Source: Bacteroidales bacterium (lineage in GTDB: Bacteria > Bacteroidota > Bacteroidia > Bacteroidales > UBA932). Taken from it: a stretch of 55,962 nt of DNA. Shown piece by piece: positions 18,901 to 26,220 of this stretch (within the stretch, counting starts at the first letter, position 1; each line of letters starts with the position of its first letter). The stretch lies in assembly GCA_017447815.1 (NCBI GenBank), contig JAFSMS010000086.1, forward strand, positions 1-55,962, given 5' to 3'. The notes under the pieces were generated by a model, which did no database searches, had not been told where the DNA came from, and saw only the letters and a list, made by a program, of their open reading frames with translations. Both the position numbers and the translations under genes were made by a program.

Positions 18901-19281
18901 GTCACCATTCTCGGAGAGCCCAAGTACGTGACCTCCTTCTATGACGGCGCGCAGAGTTACCGGCTTACCGGCGGCGCACTGGCCTATACGGTAGATAAGG
19001 ATGGCATTTTCCACCGGATTGGGGACGATAGCAGCGATGTGATTCCCGCCGGCACGGCCGTAATCATCTTGTCCGACACCACTACCTTCGACCTGGTTGC
19101 CCTGGATTCGACCGATGTGACGGCCCGTTCCGGCAACATCCTTCTGGGCTCGGACACGGAAATTTCCTGTCCCGCGGGCAGCGTGTATGTGCAGGGCATT
19201 GTCGGGGATACCCCCGGCTTCTACAAGTACACCGGCAGCACCCTCCCGGCCGGGAAGGCCTACTATGTCGTAAATGAATAA
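15964..19281 (+). CDS. Giant secreted GLUG-repeat protein (GLUG2)
   Basis: Exported protein of 1105 aa and close paralog of GLUG1. The signal peptide ends near PVAWA (about residue 27). GLUG repeats VGGIAGEN, VGGIAGEN and VGGLVGYN lie at about 158-240, followed by an InlB-B-like repeat and two modules starting near 372 and 646, corresponding to the second and third modules of GLUG1. The C-terminus is unrelated to that of GLUG1: it has another InlB-like stretch (FVFRKYTSSGGTLSGTTLTM) and then an AYTVDKDGIFHRIGD-type terminal domain. DNA similarity to GLUG1 is high in patches, for example 6960-7130 against 17460-17630, which points to recent duplication or gene conversion. Adhesin or matrix-type function is inferred. 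Confidence 0.88.
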   Translation: MKNLVVNRILSILLLLFAAVPVAWADGDEWSVWDGKTKTFPEHMGHTYEPLAYHIHIHSAAELAYIIEHFNEAMNQDGTYAFCNQYYYLDVNIDMGDTPWTPIGNKNGSITELDLGEFHGNGHTIRFKIKDATENYQGLFAKIGLGGRVYNLHVEGDISCSRSRLVGGIAGENNGKIANCWVSANVRSDWKEPGSAYTAKVGGIAGENNGTIEYCCVSGDVTNNDADVGGLVGYNSRDGKVRHSTFHGTRYSTHSQEYTIIGDQDGTIDSCYDIFQSSEVTSDQKMYNYALKYPFAINVTTEGEGAYQLSAGDEKDITRWYPGAAVTLTKILGSIQSLSIKDAEGKVVNYNGDINDAVTFTMPRKDVNITIAYGKGTEKNPFIIDSADEWDRIVNLVNSGEDSFRGEYVKLTNDISVGRMMGESDVHSFQGTFDGAGHTLTVDFNTSEPRTAPFRHVLNATIKNLTVTGIITTSAQFAAGIVSESYGSLRLEGCRSSVTINSSVQGDGTHGGLVSRLSGQDNNIVIAGCVFDGSFATTGGTTNCGGFIGWPVYNKPSITHSLMVPKSVAAGMLNNTFARWHTTYSPNITKSLFVATDNLPADQGAPAVAYATAPNNLGNLEKDYGVIQAHQNGFRFEGKYYMDSRVMLPGEGTEENPYTIGSEEDWNIFVGNIDRYHYYTGNFVKLTKDISVTTPASFFDGIFDGDGHTLTITLQGEWPIIFAPFVMTDNATIKNLKTAGSLKSEFTHVLGGIVGLASGNTTIENCSSSVAMSIPIYSSSGIEAKTGGIVSSVRASSKYSAKITGCSFTGSITYTRAEASGGGGIVGDVSDEGLVTISQCVFAPSAINMPKMETFNSIAGGSLSHTAITDCYHTEPNVKAQSAKISSITGGEGVTVSNAGAVKQEYDAGGLTFYETGLKVGDVLYAASGESVSLKLGHDERDGFVFRKYTSSGGTLSGTTLTMADADVTVDAVWMKLAGVTILGEPKYVTSFYDGAQSYRLTGGALAYTVDKDGIFHRIGDDSSDVIPAGTAVIILSDTTTFDLVALDSTDVTARSGNILLGSDTEISCPAGSVYVQGIVGDTPGFYKYTGSTLPAGKAYYVVNE
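17080..18580 (+). repeat. Two tandem ~270-residue modules inside GLUG2
   Basis: Protein-level repeat with approximate starts 17080 and 17902. The units open with GTEKNPFII and GTEENPYTIG and align with modules two and three of GLUG1; the module near 5773-6576 of GLUG1 has no counterpart here. Confidence 0.8.
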
Positions 19282-19287
19282 AGCCAA
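19271..19287 (+). repeat. 17-bp direct repeat, right copy
   Basis: Identical copy of TAAATGAATAAAGCCAA at 13602-13618. It covers the last codons and stop of GLUG2 and a few bases beyond. Similarity ends just downstream of it. Confidence 0.85.
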
Positions 19288-19321
19288 TCAATCGTAAATC
19301 CAACACTAAAAAGAATATACC

Positions 19322-20971
19322 ATGAGAGCAGACAAGATTATCAAGAACGCCAAAATCTTTACGGCGGACAAAAACCAGCCCAGGGCCACGGCTTTGGTAG
19401 TGAAAGACGGAAAATTCGTCTATGTAGGCGACGAGGCAGGCCTTTCGGCCTATGAAGGCGAAGTGACCGACCTGGGGGGCAAGTTCATCATGCCCGGTAT
19501 CTTTGACAACCATGTGCATGTGACCCTGCCCGTGGGTTTTGCCTATGCGGAAGCCAGCGAGCGCTTTGCCTGCAACGGCAAAAAGGAGGCCCTGGACTTT
19601 ATGGCCGATTTTATCGGCAAGCATCCCGGCCGGAAGTGCTACCGGTTCATCCTGGAGAAAAAGTGCCTGAATGGCGAGATGCTCACCACGGAAGACCTTG
19701 ACGCCGTCTGCCCGGATGCCGAGCTCCAGATTCAGGAGGCGGAATTCCATAGCGTGTGGGTGAACTCCCGCGTGCTCCGGCGCCATGGCATTACCGACGA
19801 AACGCCGGACCCCGTACCCGGACTCAGCGTTTATGAGCGCAAGGACGGCAAGTTGACCGGCTATATCATTGAAGGCTCTGCGGAGGTGCGCATCGTCCTG
19901 GACGGTTCCATGGACCTCAGTGACGAGCAGATTGACGCCGCGCTCCAGGCCTGGATCGATTTCTCCGTGAGTCATGGTGTATCGGCGGTCTTTGACGCCG
20001 GGATTCCGGGCTTCCCTGAGTTCCATGAGCGGGTGTACCAGCGCCTGAAGGTTATGGATGAGCAGGGAAAACTTCCCGTCTATGTAGATGGATGCTATGT
20101 GATTGCCGCCAACTGGCAGGCGGAGGAAGGCTTGAAGGAACTCAAGCGTTTCCGGAAGGAATACAATACGGAGCACCTCAAGATTCACACCATGAAGATT
20201 TTCATGGACGGCACGCAGAAGATCCATACTGCAGCGATGCTCACGCCCTATGTGGACGTTCCCGAGAAGGGTGCCACCGCCTTCAACAAGGAGGATCTCG
20301 CCGCCCTGATGGTCAAACTCAATGGGGAAGGCCTGGACCTTCATATGCATACCGTAGGCTCTGCAGCCTCCCGCGTGGCGTTGGACGCCGCGGAACTGGC
20401 CAGAAAGGAAGTGGGAGACAAGTTTACCATGAAGGTCACCTGCGCCCACCTGGAAGTGCAGGACGACGCCGACCTGGACCGTTTTGCCAAGTTGGGCGTT
20501 ATCGCGAACTATACGCCCTGGTGGCATGCCGGCGACTACAAGGTATGGGGCACCTGGCTGGGTGAGGAGCGGGCCCGCAAGCTGTTCCGCTGCAAGACGC
20601 TATGGGACAGCGGCGCCCTGGTTACCTGGTCCAGCGACAACGTCGTTTTCAGTTTCGAGGTCTGGAATCCCTATCTGGGCATGGAAGTGGGCATGACGCG
20701 CCATATTACAGAAAAGACCAATGCCCCCGCCTTTACCAGAGGTGAAGTGCTTCCTCCCGAAGACCAGAAAATGAGCGTTGAGCAAATGCTGTTGGGCTAC
20801 ACCATCAACGGTGCCAGGCAGTTGGGCGTGGAGAACAAAAAGGGCTCCATCACCCCCGGCAAGGATGCCGACTTCCTGGTATTCGACAAAGACCTGCTCG
20901 CGGCCGAGCACGAGGGCTTCAGCCATAATCTGCCTTCGCTTGTGTATTTCGAAGGAAAGAAGGTGAACTGA
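19322..20971 (+). CDS. YtcJ-like amidohydrolase (AH4)
   Basis: Amidohydrolase_3 protein of 549 aa without a signal peptide. Metal motifs are FDNHVHV (His 64 and 66), KIFMDGT, LHMHTVG, TCAHLEV and WSSDN. The first 60 residues are almost identical to those of the AH5 gene downstream, including a shared DNA run of about 30 bases near 19340-19375, so the two are recent duplicates; AH1 belongs to the same subgroup. It follows GLUG2 by 40 nt. A 157-nt gap with a long hairpin separates it from AH5, the widest gap among the first fourteen genes of the block. The substrate is unknown; hydrolysis of an amide, carbamate or related bond is expected for the fold. Confidence 0.93.
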   Translation: MRADKIIKNAKIFTADKNQPRATALVVKDGKFVYVGDEAGLSAYEGEVTDLGGKFIMPGIFDNHVHVTLPVGFAYAEASERFACNGKKEALDFMADFIGKHPGRKCYRFILEKKCLNGEMLTTEDLDAVCPDAELQIQEAEFHSVWVNSRVLRRHGITDETPDPVPGLSVYERKDGKLTGYIIEGSAEVRIVLDGSMDLSDEQIDAALQAWIDFSVSHGVSAVFDAGIPGFPEFHERVYQRLKVMDEQGKLPVYVDGCYVIAANWQAEEGLKELKRFRKEYNTEHLKIHTMKIFMDGTQKIHTAAMLTPYVDVPEKGATAFNKEDLAALMVKLNGEGLDLHMHTVGSAASRVALDAAELARKEVGDKFTMKVTCAHLEVQDDADLDRFAKLGVIANYTPWWHAGDYKVWGTWLGEERARKLFRCKTLWDSGALVTWSSDNVVFSFEVWNPYLGMEVGMTRHITEKTNAPAFTRGEVLPPEDQKMSVEQMLLGYTINGARQLGVENKKGSITPGKDADFLVFDKDLLAAEHEGFSHNLPSLVYFEGKKVN

Positions 20972-20986
20972 TACGTGATTACAACA

Positions 20987-21028
20987 TCCCGAGCATCTTT
21001 CCAATGAACTGGAAAGATGCTTCCGGGA
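20987..21028 (+). other. Long hairpin between two amidohydrolase genes
   Basis: Perfect 11-bp inverted repeat GCATCTTTCCA (20993-21003) and TGGAAAGATGC (21010-21020) with loop ATGAAC. It extends outward through CCCG (20988-20991) and CGGG (21024-21027) across a small internal loop. No T-run follows on the + strand, so it is not a typical intrinsic terminator; an mRNA processing or stabilising structure, or a regulatory hairpin, is more likely. The rest of the gap to 21128 shows no TAnnTTTG element. Confidence 0.7.
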
Positions 21029-21128
21029 GAAGATCAAGGTAATTCCCTCCTTCCGGACGACGTTTTGAAACTGCTGTGACCGGCACTGCTAATGTTAAAA
21101 TACAAGTAACACGATAAACGAATAAGCT

Positions 21129-22796
21129 ATGAAAGCAGACAAAATCATAAAAAACGCCAAAATCTTTACGGCGGACAAAAACCGGCCGCAGGCGACTGCA
21201 CTGGCGGTAAAAGACGGCAAATTCGTCTATGTGGGAGACGAGGCCGGCCTTTCGGCCTATGATGGAGCAGTCACGGACCTGGGCGGAAAGTTCATCATGC
21301 CCGGCATCATTGACAGCCATGTCCATGTGACCACGGGCGTAGGGTTTGAATACACGGATTTGGGAGTTCCCGTCATGTGCGACACCAAAAAAGACTGCCT
21401 GGACTTCATGGCCGATTATATCGCCAAAAATCCCGGACTGGAGCGTTACCGCTTCATGATGGAACGGACCTGCCTGGGTGGAGAGGAACTAACAAAGGAA
21501 GACCTGGACGCGATATGCCCGGATGCGGAGATGCTGGTCCTGGAGGGCGAAGTGCACAGCAACTGGGTGAACTCCAAGATTTTGGCGGCGCACGGATTGA
21601 CGGACGAAACGCCGGATCCCGTGCCGGGGCTGGCCTACTTCGTGCGCAAGGACGGCCACCTGACGGGGAACTCGTTCGAGACCGCCAGCTGGCCCATGCT
21701 CTTTGACGGAATAAGCCAACTGACGGACGAACAGATTAAAACGGCCGTCCTGCGCTGGTTAGACAATTCCATCGCGTATGGCGTAAGCGCTGTATTTGAT
21801 GCCGGGTTCCCGGAGCATAATGGGGTCAATGAGCGGATTTACGCGTGTCTGCAGGAGTTGGACAGGCAGGGGAAGCTTCCGGTTTATGTGGACGGATGCT
21901 ATGTGCTTACCCAGCCCCGAAAAATGAAAGAAGCCCTGGAGGGCGTGAAGCGTTTCCGGGAGAAGTTCAATACGGAGCACATGAAGGTACATACGCTGAA
22001 AATCTTCATGGACGGCACCTTGAAGATTGAAACGGCGGCCATGGTAACGCCTTACGTGGATACCGGCCTGACGGGTGCTACGGCTTTTGACGCAGAGCAA
22101 GTGTCGGAAATTTTGAAAGAACTCAATGAGGCCGGACTGGACCTGCATGTCCACACGGTGGGCGAGGCTGCTTCCCGCGTGGTGCTGGACGGCGTAGAGA
22201 TGGCCCGGAAGGAGCTGGGAGACCGTTTCCGCGTGAAGGTTACCTGCGCTCACCTGTGGGTGCAGGACGACGCCGATTTGGACCGTTTTGCCCAATTGGG
22301 CGTGACGGCCAATTTTACGCCGTGGTGGCACAGCGGCAACGTGGGAGGCAACCCCATTGCGTACTGGCCCACGTTCATCGGAGAAAAACGTGCACATTCC
22401 ATGTTCCGCTGCAAAACCATGTGGGACAGCGGTGCGCTGGTGACCTGGTCCAGCGATGAGGTCTTCTATGGCGATTTCAAGAACTGGAGCCCCTATCTTG
22501 CCATGGAGATTGGCATGACGCGTTGGATTAACGAGAAAACCCGCTTCGAGGAAGCCAGCAGAACCGTTGCGGCTTTCCCTCCCGGGAGCGAGAAGATGAA
22601 CATAGAGGAAATGATGCTGGGCTACACCATCAACGGCGCCAGGCAGCTGGGCGTGGAGGCCGCCAAGGGCTCCATCACCCCCGGAAAGGATGCCGATTTC
22701 CTGGTATTCGACAAAGACCTCCTCACGGCCGAGCAGGAAGGCTTCAGCTACAACATGCCGGCAGAAGTGTATTTTGAAGGAAAGAAAATAAACTAA
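21129..22796 (+). CDS. YtcJ-like amidohydrolase (AH5)
   Basis: Amidohydrolase_3 protein of 555 aa without a signal peptide. Metal motifs are IDSHVHV (His 64 and 66), KIFMDGT, LHVHTVG, TCAHLWV and the aspartate in WSSDEVF. It is a near neighbour in sequence of AH4 and AH1. Compared with AH4 it has a small insertion (GNVGGNPIAYW) in the loop before the KRAHSMFRCKT segment, and Glu instead of Asn after the metal-binding aspartate. Both changes lie near the expected active-site mouth and may alter specificity. The DUF3089 hydrolase gene starts 18 nt downstream. Confidence 0.93.
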   Translation: MKADKIIKNAKIFTADKNRPQATALAVKDGKFVYVGDEAGLSAYDGAVTDLGGKFIMPGIIDSHVHVTTGVGFEYTDLGVPVMCDTKKDCLDFMADYIAKNPGLERYRFMMERTCLGGEELTKEDLDAICPDAEMLVLEGEVHSNWVNSKILAAHGLTDETPDPVPGLAYFVRKDGHLTGNSFETASWPMLFDGISQLTDEQIKTAVLRWLDNSIAYGVSAVFDAGFPEHNGVNERIYACLQELDRQGKLPVYVDGCYVLTQPRKMKEALEGVKRFREKFNTEHMKVHTLKIFMDGTLKIETAAMVTPYVDTGLTGATAFDAEQVSEILKELNEAGLDLHVHTVGEAASRVVLDGVEMARKELGDRFRVKVTCAHLWVQDDADLDRFAQLGVTANFTPWWHSGNVGGNPIAYWPTFIGEKRAHSMFRCKTMWDSGALVTWSSDEVFYGDFKNWSPYLAMEIGMTRWINEKTRFEEASRTVAAFPPGSEKMNIEEMMLGYTINGARQLGVEAAKGSITPGKDADFLVFDKDLLTAEQEGFSYNMPAEVYFEGKKIN

Positions 22797-22814
22797 CTAA
22801 AATTACCATAAAAG

Positions 22815-23780
22815 ATGAACAAGATTTTACCACTGGATTATTCCAACAAGGCCAATTGGTGCAAGATTCCTGAAGTCACCAAGGAATTCGATACGTTTTA
22901 CGTATATGCTACCGAGTACATCCTGGGCAGCATGGCCCCGGGTGCTCCCGACTATGCGGACATGGACAATGCAGAAATGCTGGAAGGTGCTGAGGGTGAG
23001 TACCTTCTGCATGCCACTGCCTTTGCGGATTCCACCAACGTATTCATGCCGTTCTACCGTCAGGTGGGCTTGCACCATGCCGGCGAGGTATGGAAGCGGG
23101 ATGGAATCTTTGACGCCTCCATTGCCGGTATGCCTTATGGCGATATCGTCGCTGCGCTGGACTATTACTTCGAGCACTACAATGGCGGTCGCCCGTTCAT
23201 TATTGCCGGCCATAGCCAGGGATCGGCTATCGTCAAGATGGTGCTTAAGAAATACTTTGCGGAGCACCCCGATTACTACAAGCGCATGGTGGCCGCCTAT
23301 CCGATTGGCTATGCTTTCACCAAGGACGAATTCAAGACCTATCCGCACATGAAGTTCGCCACCGGCGAGTGCGACACGGGCGTTATCGTCACCTGGAACA
23401 CCGAAGGCCCCCGGAACAGGGAGGTAAATGCCGATACTTGCGTGTTGCAGCCCGGCTCCATGAGCATCAATCCGCTCAACTGGAAACTGGATGACACCTA
23501 TGCTCCGGCCAGCCTGAACCTGGGCTCCCTTTACATGGACGAGAAAACCGGCGAGGTGAAGATGGGGGACGTCGGCGCAGATGCGCAGGTGTTCCCGGAC
23601 CGCGGCGTGGTGGTGACGCATGCCAAGGGCGAGCCAATGACTGCAGAAAAGGCCGCAGTGGCCGAATATTTCTTCGGCCCGGATGGCCGCCACGGCGAGG
23701 ATTATGCGCTCTTTTACTGCAACATCAAGGCCAATGTGGCCAAACGCGTTGCAGCGTATAAGGCGGCGAATAACGCATAA
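22815..23780 (+). CDS. DUF3089 alpha/beta hydrolase
   Basis: Protein of 321 aa of the DUF3089 family, an alpha/beta-hydrolase group often annotated as lysophospholipase-like. The nucleophile motif GHSQGS occurs in FIIAGHSQGSAIVKMVLKK, and the N-terminal FDTFYVYATEY and FMPFYRQVGL segments are typical of the family. No signal peptide is present, so it would act in the cytoplasm. It is the fourth predicted ester or amide hydrolase type in the cluster, following AH5 by 18 nt and preceding the MATE transporter by 23 nt. The real substrate is unknown. Confidence 0.88.
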   Translation: MNKILPLDYSNKANWCKIPEVTKEFDTFYVYATEYILGSMAPGAPDYADMDNAEMLEGAEGEYLLHATAFADSTNVFMPFYRQVGLHHAGEVWKRDGIFDASIAGMPYGDIVAALDYYFEHYNGGRPFIIAGHSQGSAIVKMVLKKYFAEHPDYYKRMVAAYPIGYAFTKDEFKTYPHMKFATGECDTGVIVTWNTEGPRNREVNADTCVLQPGSMSINPLNWKLDDTYAPASLNLGSLYMDEKTGEVKMGDVGADAQVFPDRGVVVTHAKGEPMTAEKAAVAEYFFGPDGRHGEDYALFYCNIKANVAKRVAAYKAANNA

Positions 23781-23803
23781 GAAATAGAACCACATGACAT
23801 TCG

Positions 23804-25138
23804 ATGGCACCCAGAATACATTTATCCGCGCATTTTACAGACAGTAAATTACTTCGGTTTACACTGCCGTCCATTGCGATGAACATATTTGCATCGCTGT
23901 ACATCGTGGTGGACGGCATGTTTGTCGCCAATTTGGCGGGGAAGTCGGAATTTGCGGCGGTGACCCTCATCTTTCCCATACTGAACATTCTCGGTACCAT
24001 CGGCTATATGTTCGGTGTGGGCGGTAACGCACTGGTCGCAAAGACGCTTGGGGAGAACGACCGGCAGAAGGCAAACCGCCTGTTCTCCTTGATTGTGCTG
24101 GCCTCTTCTGTCGTGGGTTTTCTGCTGATGGTGCTGGGCTATGTCTTTATGCCCCGGATTGCAAGCCTCCTGGGAGCGGAAGGCAAACTTCTTGAAAACA
24201 GTGTGCTGTACGGGCGCATCTTTATTCTGGCTCTGCCCGCCTGGATTTGGGTGTATGAGTTCCAACTATTCTTCATCGCAGCCGAGAAACCTCATCTGGG
24301 GCTTGCCGTTACCGTATTCACCGGGCTTTGCAATATCGCGTTGGATGCGCTGTTTATGATAGGCTTCAAATGGGGACTTGCGGGCGCGGCGGCTGCTTCG
24401 GCCATCACGCAGATTGTGGGAGGCGTTTTTCCGCTCATCTACTTCAGCCGGAAGAACGACAGTATCCTCAGGCTGGTGAAGCCTGCGTGGGACGCCCGGT
24501 CGCTTGTCAAATGCTGTGTAAACGGCTCTTCGGAATTCATGGAGGAAGCCGCCGCTTCTTTTGTGGGGATTTTCTACAACGTGCAGTTGCTGAAGTATGC
24601 AGGGGAGGACGGAGTGGTCATTTATGGCCTGTTGATGTATGTCAGCCTTATTTTTTCCGCCATTTTTGTGGGGTATTCCAACGGGATAGGACCGGTCATC
24701 AGTTACAATTACGGCTCGCGGAATCACGAGGAACTGAAGAATCTGCGAAAGAGGAGCCTGAAGATCATCGCAATCACATCCGTTGCCATGTTTGTCCTTT
24801 CTCAACTGCTGGCCCGGCCGTTTTCCGCCCTGTTCCTGCGGGATGGAGGGAAATTGTTGGCCGATGCCGTCCATGCGTTCCGGATTTTCTCTTTCGCCTA
24901 CTTGTTTACGGGAATGGCGGTTTTCGGTTCGGCCTTTTTTACCGCCTTGAACAACGGGCAGGTATCGGCCCTGATCGCTTTTTTAAGGACATTCGTGTTT
25001 GAACTCGGGGCTGTGCTTCTGTTGCCGCTGCTGCTCGGAGTGGACGGGATATGGTCTTCCGTTGTTTTCGCAGAATTCATGGCGGCCGTCACGGGGACGG
25101 TATTTATAATCGCCCTGCAAAAGAGATATCATTATTAA
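23804..25138 (+). CDS. MATE-family efflux transporter
   Basis: Integral membrane protein of 444 aa with about twelve hydrophobic segments. The N-terminal TLPSIAMNIFASLYIVVDGMF and the GVGGNALVAKTLGE segment are characteristic of the MATE/NorM-DinF superfamily of Na+ or H+ driven exporters; the GxGxN/A-x-K-x-L-G pattern suggests the DinF/MepA-like branch. It follows the DUF3089 gene by 23 nt. In context it may export a substrate or product of the cluster enzymes, or protect the cell from it; this is inference. The start ATG at 23804 is the first in frame after the preceding stop. Confidence 0.92.
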   Translation: MAPRIHLSAHFTDSKLLRFTLPSIAMNIFASLYIVVDGMFVANLAGKSEFAAVTLIFPILNILGTIGYMFGVGGNALVAKTLGENDRQKANRLFSLIVLASSVVGFLLMVLGYVFMPRIASLLGAEGKLLENSVLYGRIFILALPAWIWVYEFQLFFIAAEKPHLGLAVTVFTGLCNIALDALFMIGFKWGLAGAAAASAITQIVGGVFPLIYFSRKNDSILRLVKPAWDARSLVKCCVNGSSEFMEEAAASFVGIFYNVQLLKYAGEDGVVIYGLLMYVSLIFSAIFVGYSNGIGPVISYNYGSRNHEELKNLRKRSLKIIAITSVAMFVLSQLLARPFSALFLRDGGKLLADAVHAFRIFSFAYLFTGMAVFGSAFFTALNNGQVSALIAFLRTFVFELGAVLLLPLLLGVDGIWSSVVFAEFMAAVTGTVFIIALQKRYHY

Positions 25139-25144
25139 ATTGTT

Positions 25145-25152
25145 TATCTTTG
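25145..25152 (+). promoter_or_regulatory. Candidate -7 element TATCTTTG
   Basis: TATCTTTG matches the Bacteroidota TAnnTTTG element just after the MATE gene. No clear TTTG lies 20 nt upstream. It could drive the phosphatase gene at 25313 through a leader of about 150 nt, or a small ORF at 25187. Confidence 0.5.
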
Positions 25153-25186
25153 CAAGGATTTCCCAAATACGATAAACGTGTATAAA

Positions 25187-25255
25187 ATGAACGACTACAG
25201 AATCATTGACCTTCAGCACTGGACCGTTTTGAAGCCGACTGCAAGCGTAATGTGA
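25187..25255 (+). other. Possible gene remnant: 22-codon ORF behind a promoter
   Basis: A short ORF runs from ATG 25187 to TGA 25253-25255 and begins MNDYRIIDLQHW, which resembles the start of CatA-like chloramphenicol acetyltransferase proteins (IDL-x-x-W). The resemblance stops after about 12 residues. It lies 34 nt behind a -7 element. It may be the 5' stub of a deleted gene, a leader peptide, or chance. The remainder of 25139-25312 shows no other gene. Confidence 0.25.
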
Positions 25256-25312
25256 CGCGCCTGCCCGAGGAGCGTTGTTCGAGATTAATTTATTTGGCGT
25301 TTAAGATTGATT

Positions 25313-26194
25313 ATGAAACGTATTTTCACTTTTTTGATTCCTTTTATGATGGTGTATGCCTGCTCACCTTCCTCTGCCCCCAAGGACAGAATCCTTCATT
25401 TCGACGGTATTGAGAACGCCCGCGAACTGGGCGGTCTTGTGATGCAGGACGGCCGGACCATCCGCAGCGGAAAACTGGTCCGTTCCGCTGAACTCTCCAA
25501 GGCATCCGACAACGATGTCGCCATTCTGAAGAAACGTTTTGCCCTGAGCGACGTTTTCGATTTCCGCTTTGAAAAGGAGCGCAGCGCCAAACCGGACCGC
25601 GAGATAGAAGGCGTCACCAACACCTGGCTTTCTACGCTGCCGGCGGTTTTTGTCGCCAGTTTCTCATCCGGACGTGCCGACAGCACCACGGTACAGTCGG
25701 ACAATCTGCTGGAGGCCCTGGCCTCCTATGCCTTCCATCCCAAGGCCCAGGCGATGGCCCAGAAACTGTATCCGGCCATCGTGATGGATACCACGTCGCA
25801 GAAGCGCTATGGCGAATTCCTCCGCGGCGTCCTGGAGGCCGATGGCGGCGCGCTCTGGCATTGCTCCCAGGGCAAGGACCGCTGCGGATGGGGCTCCGCC
25901 TTCGTCCTGGCGGCTCTGGGTGCCAGCCGGGAAACCATTGTGGAAGACTTTGCCCTGTCCAATGCCTCCTATGCTCCGGCCATCGAGGCCCTGTCGGCCA
26001 AAATCAAAGAAAAGGGAGGGGGAGAGGCCGAACTGGGCTTCATCAATGCCATGATCGGCGTGAATGTCGAGAACTTTGAGCATACCCTGGACTTGATTGA
26101 TTCGCAGTATGGCTCCCTCCAGGCCTATCTGGAAAAGGCCCTCGGTTTCACGGCCCGGGATCAGGAAAAGATGAAGAAAAAATATTTGCGCTAA
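25313..26194 (+). CDS. Lipoprotein tyrosine-phosphatase-like protein
   Basis: Protein of 293 aa with a lipoprotein signal (VYAC, Cys 17) and a Y_phosphatase3-type domain. FDGIENARELGGL is the usual N-terminal signature and WHCSQGKDRCG carries the C-x5-R catalytic loop (Cys 184, Arg 190). The usual T or S after the loop arginine is Cys here (DRCG). The frame opens at TTG 25307, but ATG 25313 is the better start. Being lipid-anchored, it would act in the periplasm or at the surface, on phosphoesters or phosphoinositide-like substrates rather than on cytoplasmic proteins. It is the last + strand gene before the terminator at 26221. It has its own upstream promoter candidate, so membership of the long operon is uncertain. 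Confidence 0.85.
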   Translation: MKRIFTFLIPFMMVYACSPSSAPKDRILHFDGIENARELGGLVMQDGRTIRSGKLVRSAELSKASDNDVAILKKRFALSDVFDFRFEKERSAKPDREIEGVTNTWLSTLPAVFVASFSSGRADSTTVQSDNLLEALASYAFHPKAQAMAQKLYPAIVMDTTSQKRYGEFLRGVLEADGGALWHCSQGKDRCGWGSAFVLAALGASRETIVEDFALSNASYAPAIEALSAKIKEKGGGEAELGFINAMIGVNVENFEHTLDLIDSQYGSLQAYLEKALGFTARDQEKMKKKYLR

Positions 26195-26220
26195 ACGAGC
26201 GCGGCTTCCTGAAAAGAAAA

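Noticed and set aside
4676-19281. Type IX secretion sorting domain on the GLUG proteins
   Set aside because: Neither C-terminus shows the typical sorting-domain pattern; the ends look like other Bacteroidales C-terminal modules.
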